Assembly: GCF_000701405.1 (NCBI RefSeq)
Contig: NZ_JNIV01000104.1
Location: 1 to 14,397, forward strand
DNA length: 14,397 bases
Source: Deinococcus marmoris DSM 12784
GTDB taxonomy: Bacteria; Deinococcota; Deinococci; Deinococcales; Deinococcaceae
Direction: 5' to 3'
A model generated the notes under the pieces. That model saw only the letters and a program-made list of their open reading frames with translations, did not search any database and had not been told where the DNA came from. Made by a program: the position numbers and the translations under genes. The stretch's first letter is position 1, and each line of letters begins with the position of its first letter. Positions 10,514 to 14,397 of the stretch are shown here, piece after piece.

Positions 10514-10942
10514 ATGGGTCGGCACCGGGCGGAGCAGAAACTCAGATCAGGTTGTCCAGTCAGTCTGGGGCTGGATATTTTCGGCGATAAATGGACACTC
10601 TTGATCGTGCGTGACCTGATGTTTAACGGCAAGCGCCATTACCGCGAATTCCTTCAGTCCGCAGAGGGCATTTCTTCCAACATCCTCGCAGATCGTCTGA
10701 AGTTGCTGCTCTCAGAAGGCATTGTTACCACAGCAGACGACCCCAGCCACTTGCAAAAAGTGGTCTATAGCCTGACCGAGAAGGGGCTTGCTCTGTTGCC
10801 CGTTTTGATGCAGATCAGCGCGTGGAGTTTCGAGTACCGTCCAGTGGGACAGGAGTACAGGAACCAACCACCACTCAACCTGGAACAGCAGATGAACGAA
10901 TTGCGCCGGGCGCATGTGCCTGAAGAGACAGCAAACTCTTAG
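10514..10942 (+). CDS. HxlR-family winged-helix transcriptional regulator
   Basis: This is a DNA-binding dimer of the HxlR/YodB family, 142 residues long. The hallmark CPVSLGLDIFGDKWTLLIVRDL begins at Cys14 and is followed by HYREFLQSAEGISSNILADRLKLL (recognition helix region) and the wing with VVYSLTEKG. The N-terminal Cys14 corresponds in position to the redox-sensing cysteine known in relatives such as YodB and HypR; whether it senses anything here is inference. The start at 10514 lies only one base after GGAGG (10508-10512), too close for that site to work well; the GGGGG at 10502-10506 is better spaced. No other in-frame start would keep the Cys. It is divergent from the SDR-reductase operon, which it probably represses together with itself. 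It ends 13 bases from the convergent propeller gene with no obvious terminator. Confidence 0.92.
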   Translation: MGRHRAEQKLRSGCPVSLGLDIFGDKWTLLIVRDLMFNGKRHYREFLQSAEGISSNILADRLKLLLSEGIVTTADDPSHLQKVVYSLTEKGLALLPVLMQISAWSFEYRPVGQEYRNQPPLNLEQQMNELRRAHVPEETANS

Positions 10943-10955
10943 TTCACTGCCCGCC

Positions 10956-12667
<1,712 letters not shown>

Positions 12668-12776
12668 ACGCGATCTTGCCGTACTTCGTCCTCTGGAGGC
12701 GTGGCAGCGGCTACGGTTGGAAGGCGGAGGGTGCGGGCGGTTCAGACCTCTGGGCCGCGTGCCGCCGCACTGGGTC

Positions 12777-12782
12777 TACTCT
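12777..12782 (+). promoter_or_regulatory. Leaderless-type -10 box of the aminotransferase gene
   Basis: TACTCT (TANNNT) lies 7 bases before the ATG at 12790, and there is no Shine-Dalgarno sequence between. This predicts a leaderless mRNA and fixes the start codon. No clear -35 is visible. Confidence 0.5.
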
Positions 12783-12789
12783 GGATCTC

Positions 12790-13941
12790 ATGACCCAGCC
12801 TGCCGCCCACATCCCACTGAACCGCGAACGCCTGATCGCCCCCGGCCCGGTGGAGGTAGACCCCCGCGTGCTGCTGGAACTGGCCCAGCCGCAGATGCAC
12901 CACCGCAGCCGCGACGCCGTTGACAAACTCATGGAGGCGCGGCAGAAATTGACCCGTCTGCTGGGCGATCCCTATGAAGCGGTGATCACCACCAGCAGCG
13001 GCACCGGGGCCTTCGAGGGCGCGCTGGTCAGCACCACGCCTGCCGGGGCAAAGGTGGTCAACGCGCAGGCCGGAAAATTCAGCGAGCGCTGGGGCGACAT
13101 GGCGGGCCGCTTCGGCTACGACGTGCAGATCGTCGCCCGGCCCTGGGGCGAACTGCTTGATCCATATGAGGTGGCTGACACCAGCCGCGACGCCACTACT
13201 TTGCTGATCACCCACAGCGAGACCAGCACTGGGGCGCTGCACGATCTGGAGGCGATTGCGCGGGCGGCGAAGGCCCAGAATCCCGATCTGATCATCATTG
13301 CCGACTGCGTGACTTCCTACGGGGTGGCGGAACTGCGGGCCGCTGCCTGGGGCGTGGATGTGATCGTGTCGGGCAGCCAGAAGGGAACAGCCACGCCGCC
13401 GGGCCTGGGCTTCGTGCTGTTCAGCCCGGAAGTGCAGGCCCGCATGGTCCAGAACACCGTCCACGGCTACTACCTGGACCTGACCCGCGAGTTGAAGGGC
13501 CAGAAGGCGGGCAACACGCCGCAAACCCCCGCCATCAACCTGATCTACGCCCTGTCCGCCGCGCTGGACCGCCCGCTGAGCGTGCCGCTGGAGGTGCTGT
13601 GGGCCGAGCAGGAGCGCAAGGCAAAGGCACTGATCGCCGCCGGAACCGCGCTGGGCTGCCCGTCGTGGACCGCCCGCCCCAGCCCCGCCGTGGCCGTCTT
13701 AAAAGCCCCCGAGGGACTGACGGGCCGCCAGATCGCCGCCGCCCTGACTGGGCTGGGTCAGCGCGCCCTGGCGGGTCAGGCCCCCCACGAGGACACCGTG
13801 TTCCGCATCAGCACGATGGGCTACGCGGACCGTTACGACGCTCTGGGTGTCGCCGGGATGCTGGAAGACGCCTTCGCCGCTCTGGGCCACGAGTTCGAGC
13901 GGGGCGTGGCCGTGTCGGCGGCGTGGGCGGCGATGAAGTAG
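12790..13941 (+). CDS. Class V aminotransferase, alanine/serine-glyoxylate type
   Basis: This is a PLP-dependent aminotransferase of 383 residues, cytosolic. It probably moves the amino group of alanine or serine to glyoxylate or pyruvate; the exact donor cannot be read from sequence. Class V features are [14 protein letters not shown] near the N-terminus, the [13 protein letters not shown] cofactor phosphate loop (67-79), HSETSTGAL (142-150), ADCVTSYG with Asp172 contacting the PLP ring nitrogen, and [14 protein letters not shown] with Lys198 as the Schiff-base lysine. The C-terminus carries [13 protein letters not shown], typical of the family. The start at 12790 was chosen over a longer in-frame opening from 12625 because of the conserved N-terminus and the TACTCT box. 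Related families include phosphoserine aminotransferase and aspartate/serine-pyruvate enzymes, so the substrate call is moderate. It appears to be monocistronic. Confidence 0.9.
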   Translation: MTQPAAHIPLNRERLIAPGPVEVDPRVLLELAQPQMHHRSRDAVDKLMEARQKLTRLLGDPYEAVITTSSGTGAFEGALVSTTPAGAKVVNAQAGKFSERWGDMAGRFGYDVQIVARPWGELLDPYEVADTSRDATTLLITHSETSTGALHDLEAIARAAKAQNPDLIIIADCVTSYGVAELRAAAWGVDVIVSGSQKGTATPPGLGFVLFSPEVQARMVQNTVHGYYLDLTRELKGQKAGNTPQTPAINLIYALSAALDRPLSVPLEVLWAEQERKAKALIAAGTALGCPSWTARPSPAVAVLKAPEGLTGRQIAAALTGLGQRALAGQAPHEDTVFRISTMGYADRYDALGVAGMLEDAFAALGHEFERGVAVSAAWAAMK

Positions 13942-14110
13942 AGCAGGTTTCCGAATGACGTCACCGGAAAAAGAGACTTCCGGCGATTCCATTCTCTGCT
14001 TCGCAGCTTTGCAAGTCCATCCTGCTCGGCAAAAGTCTCTCATTGTCTTGGGCAGAACAGACGCCCTTGACTGGGACAGCTCGAAGAGAGGACGCCTGCC
14101 CGCTCACTCG

Positions 14111-14135
14111 GTCATAAAAATGGTCTTTTTATGAC
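14111..14135. repeat. Perfect AT-rich inverted repeat
   Basis: GTCATAAAAA (14111-14120) and TTTTTATGAC (14126-14135) are perfect 10-bp arms around TGGTC. This is strikingly AT-rich in a GC-rich region. It could be a terminator-like hairpin on either strand, an operator, or an element end; nothing in the neighbourhood decides. Confidence 0.7.
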
Positions 14136-14162
14136 ATCTGCCGCAGGGGAGAGAGAGAAACG

Positions 14163-14208
14163 TCAAACCGCCAGAGCGACGAAACTCGCTGCTGGCGGCT
14201 TGATTTTT
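14163..14208 (+). terminator. Strong intrinsic terminator
   Basis: The stem is TCAA-CCGCCAG-AGCGA pairing with TCGCT-CTGGCGG-TTGA, with one single-base bulge (G14191) and one A/C mismatch, and loop CGAAAC. It is followed by TTTTT (14204-14208). It is clearly rho-independent in form and points rightward, but no gene on the plus strand ends nearby; the closest is the aminotransferase stop, about 220 bases upstream. Confidence 0.7.
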
Positions 14209-14217
14209 AGAGCATTT

Positions 14218-14242
14218 GTCAAAAGAGTTGTTCACTTTTGAC
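14218..14242. repeat. Inverted repeat
   Basis: GTCAAAAG (14218-14225) and CTTTTGAC (14235-14242) are perfect 8-bp arms with a 9-base spacer. It lies ten bases after the terminator and about 70 bases beyond the stop of the leftward gene at the window edge, so it may belong to that element's end or terminator. Confidence 0.55.
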
Positions 14243-14311
14243 CGAACGGAGTGAGCGAATGAAAGAGAGGATTTGGGAGGATAGACGCAGCAGAAGTCCT
14301 TTTGTAACTAC

Positions 14312-14397
14312 TCAGCGCGAGAAGTTCGGCATGAGGATGTCACCGCGAAAGACACTCACGAGGCCCTGCCAAACATTCATGCCCTGCTTGCGAAGTG
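14312..14397 (-). CDS. C-terminal end of a leftward gene, possibly a transposase (partial)
   Basis: On the minus strand the frame entering from the right edge encodes about 27 residues, ending LRKQGMNVWQGLVSVFRG, then DILMPNFSR, then TGA at 14312-14314. A (L/A)RKQG motif followed by a short amphipathic helix is familiar from the C-termini of some IS66-like transposases, but 27 residues cannot settle it. The hairpin-rich DNA just beyond its stop would suit an insertion-sequence boundary. The gene continues outside the window. Confidence 0.4.
   Translation of the reverse strand, partial: LRKQGMNVWQGLVSVFRGDILMPNFSR

Larger units (their letters stand above)
13942..14311. other. Non-coding, hairpin-rich stretch
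   Basis: No convincing open frame is visible on either strand. The stretch holds at least four inverted repeats, listed separately or here: 13964-13983 (CCGGAA and TTCCGG, 6 bp, not U-rich, so a poor terminator for the aminotransferase); AGAGACTT (13972-13979) with AAGTCTCT (14033-14040), which can close a larger structure; 14111-14135; and 14163-14208. A GAACGGAGTGAGCGAATG string (14244-14261) looks like low-complexity intergenic repeat material. It may be insertion-sequence debris or a small RNA region. Confidence 0.5.

Overview
The window looks like a chromosomal segment of a Deinococcus-type bacterium. This is inferred from several things: high-GC coding sequence, a phytoene desaturase (CrtI) of the kind found in that genus, and TANNNT -10 boxes placed 6-7 bases before ATG codons, the leaderless-mRNA arrangement known as common in Deinococcus. 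No rRNA, tRNA or CRISPR array is visible.

Layout. Positions 1-700 are decayed sequence: a C-terminal scrap resembling a transposase, then a frameshifted C-terminal scrap resembling a penicillin-binding-type serine hydrolase. An intact YdhF-like aldo/keto reductase (710-1627) follows and converges on crtI, with a bidirectional hairpin terminator between them. From 5695 down to 1692 three genes run leftward: a secreted beta-lactamase-fold protein with two copies of an N-terminal domain, a small secreted protein with a BsuPI-like beta domain, and crtI. To the right of 5700, leuS runs rightward behind a leader with a candidate leaderless 13-codon peptide and a strong intrinsic terminator inside the 5' UTR, a likely attenuator.

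From 8504 to 10942 there is a compact regulated module. A leftward two-gene operon (SDR dehydrogenase, then aldo/keto reductase, 28 bases apart) is transcribed divergently from an HxlR-family regulator. The shared 116-base gap holds two overlapping face-to-face sigma-70-like promoters and a dyad covering the -10 of one and the -35 of the other. The expected behaviour is that HxlR represses both itself and the two reductases, perhaps in response to an electrophile or oxidant.

From 10956 to 12667 a leftward pair, an exported M23 (LytM) peptidase and a secreted beta-propeller protein, is translationally coupled by a 4-base GTGA overlap. Divergent from it is a class V aminotransferase of the alanine/serine-glyoxylate type (12790-13941) with a leaderless-type promoter. 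The last 450 bases are non-coding and crowded with inverted repeats, including one clear intrinsic terminator. At the edge lies the C-terminal end of a leftward gene that may be a transposase. I see no obviously new multi-gene system. The best leads are the leuS leader, the HxlR operator region, the duplicated-domain beta-lactamase-fold protein and the coupled M23/propeller pair.
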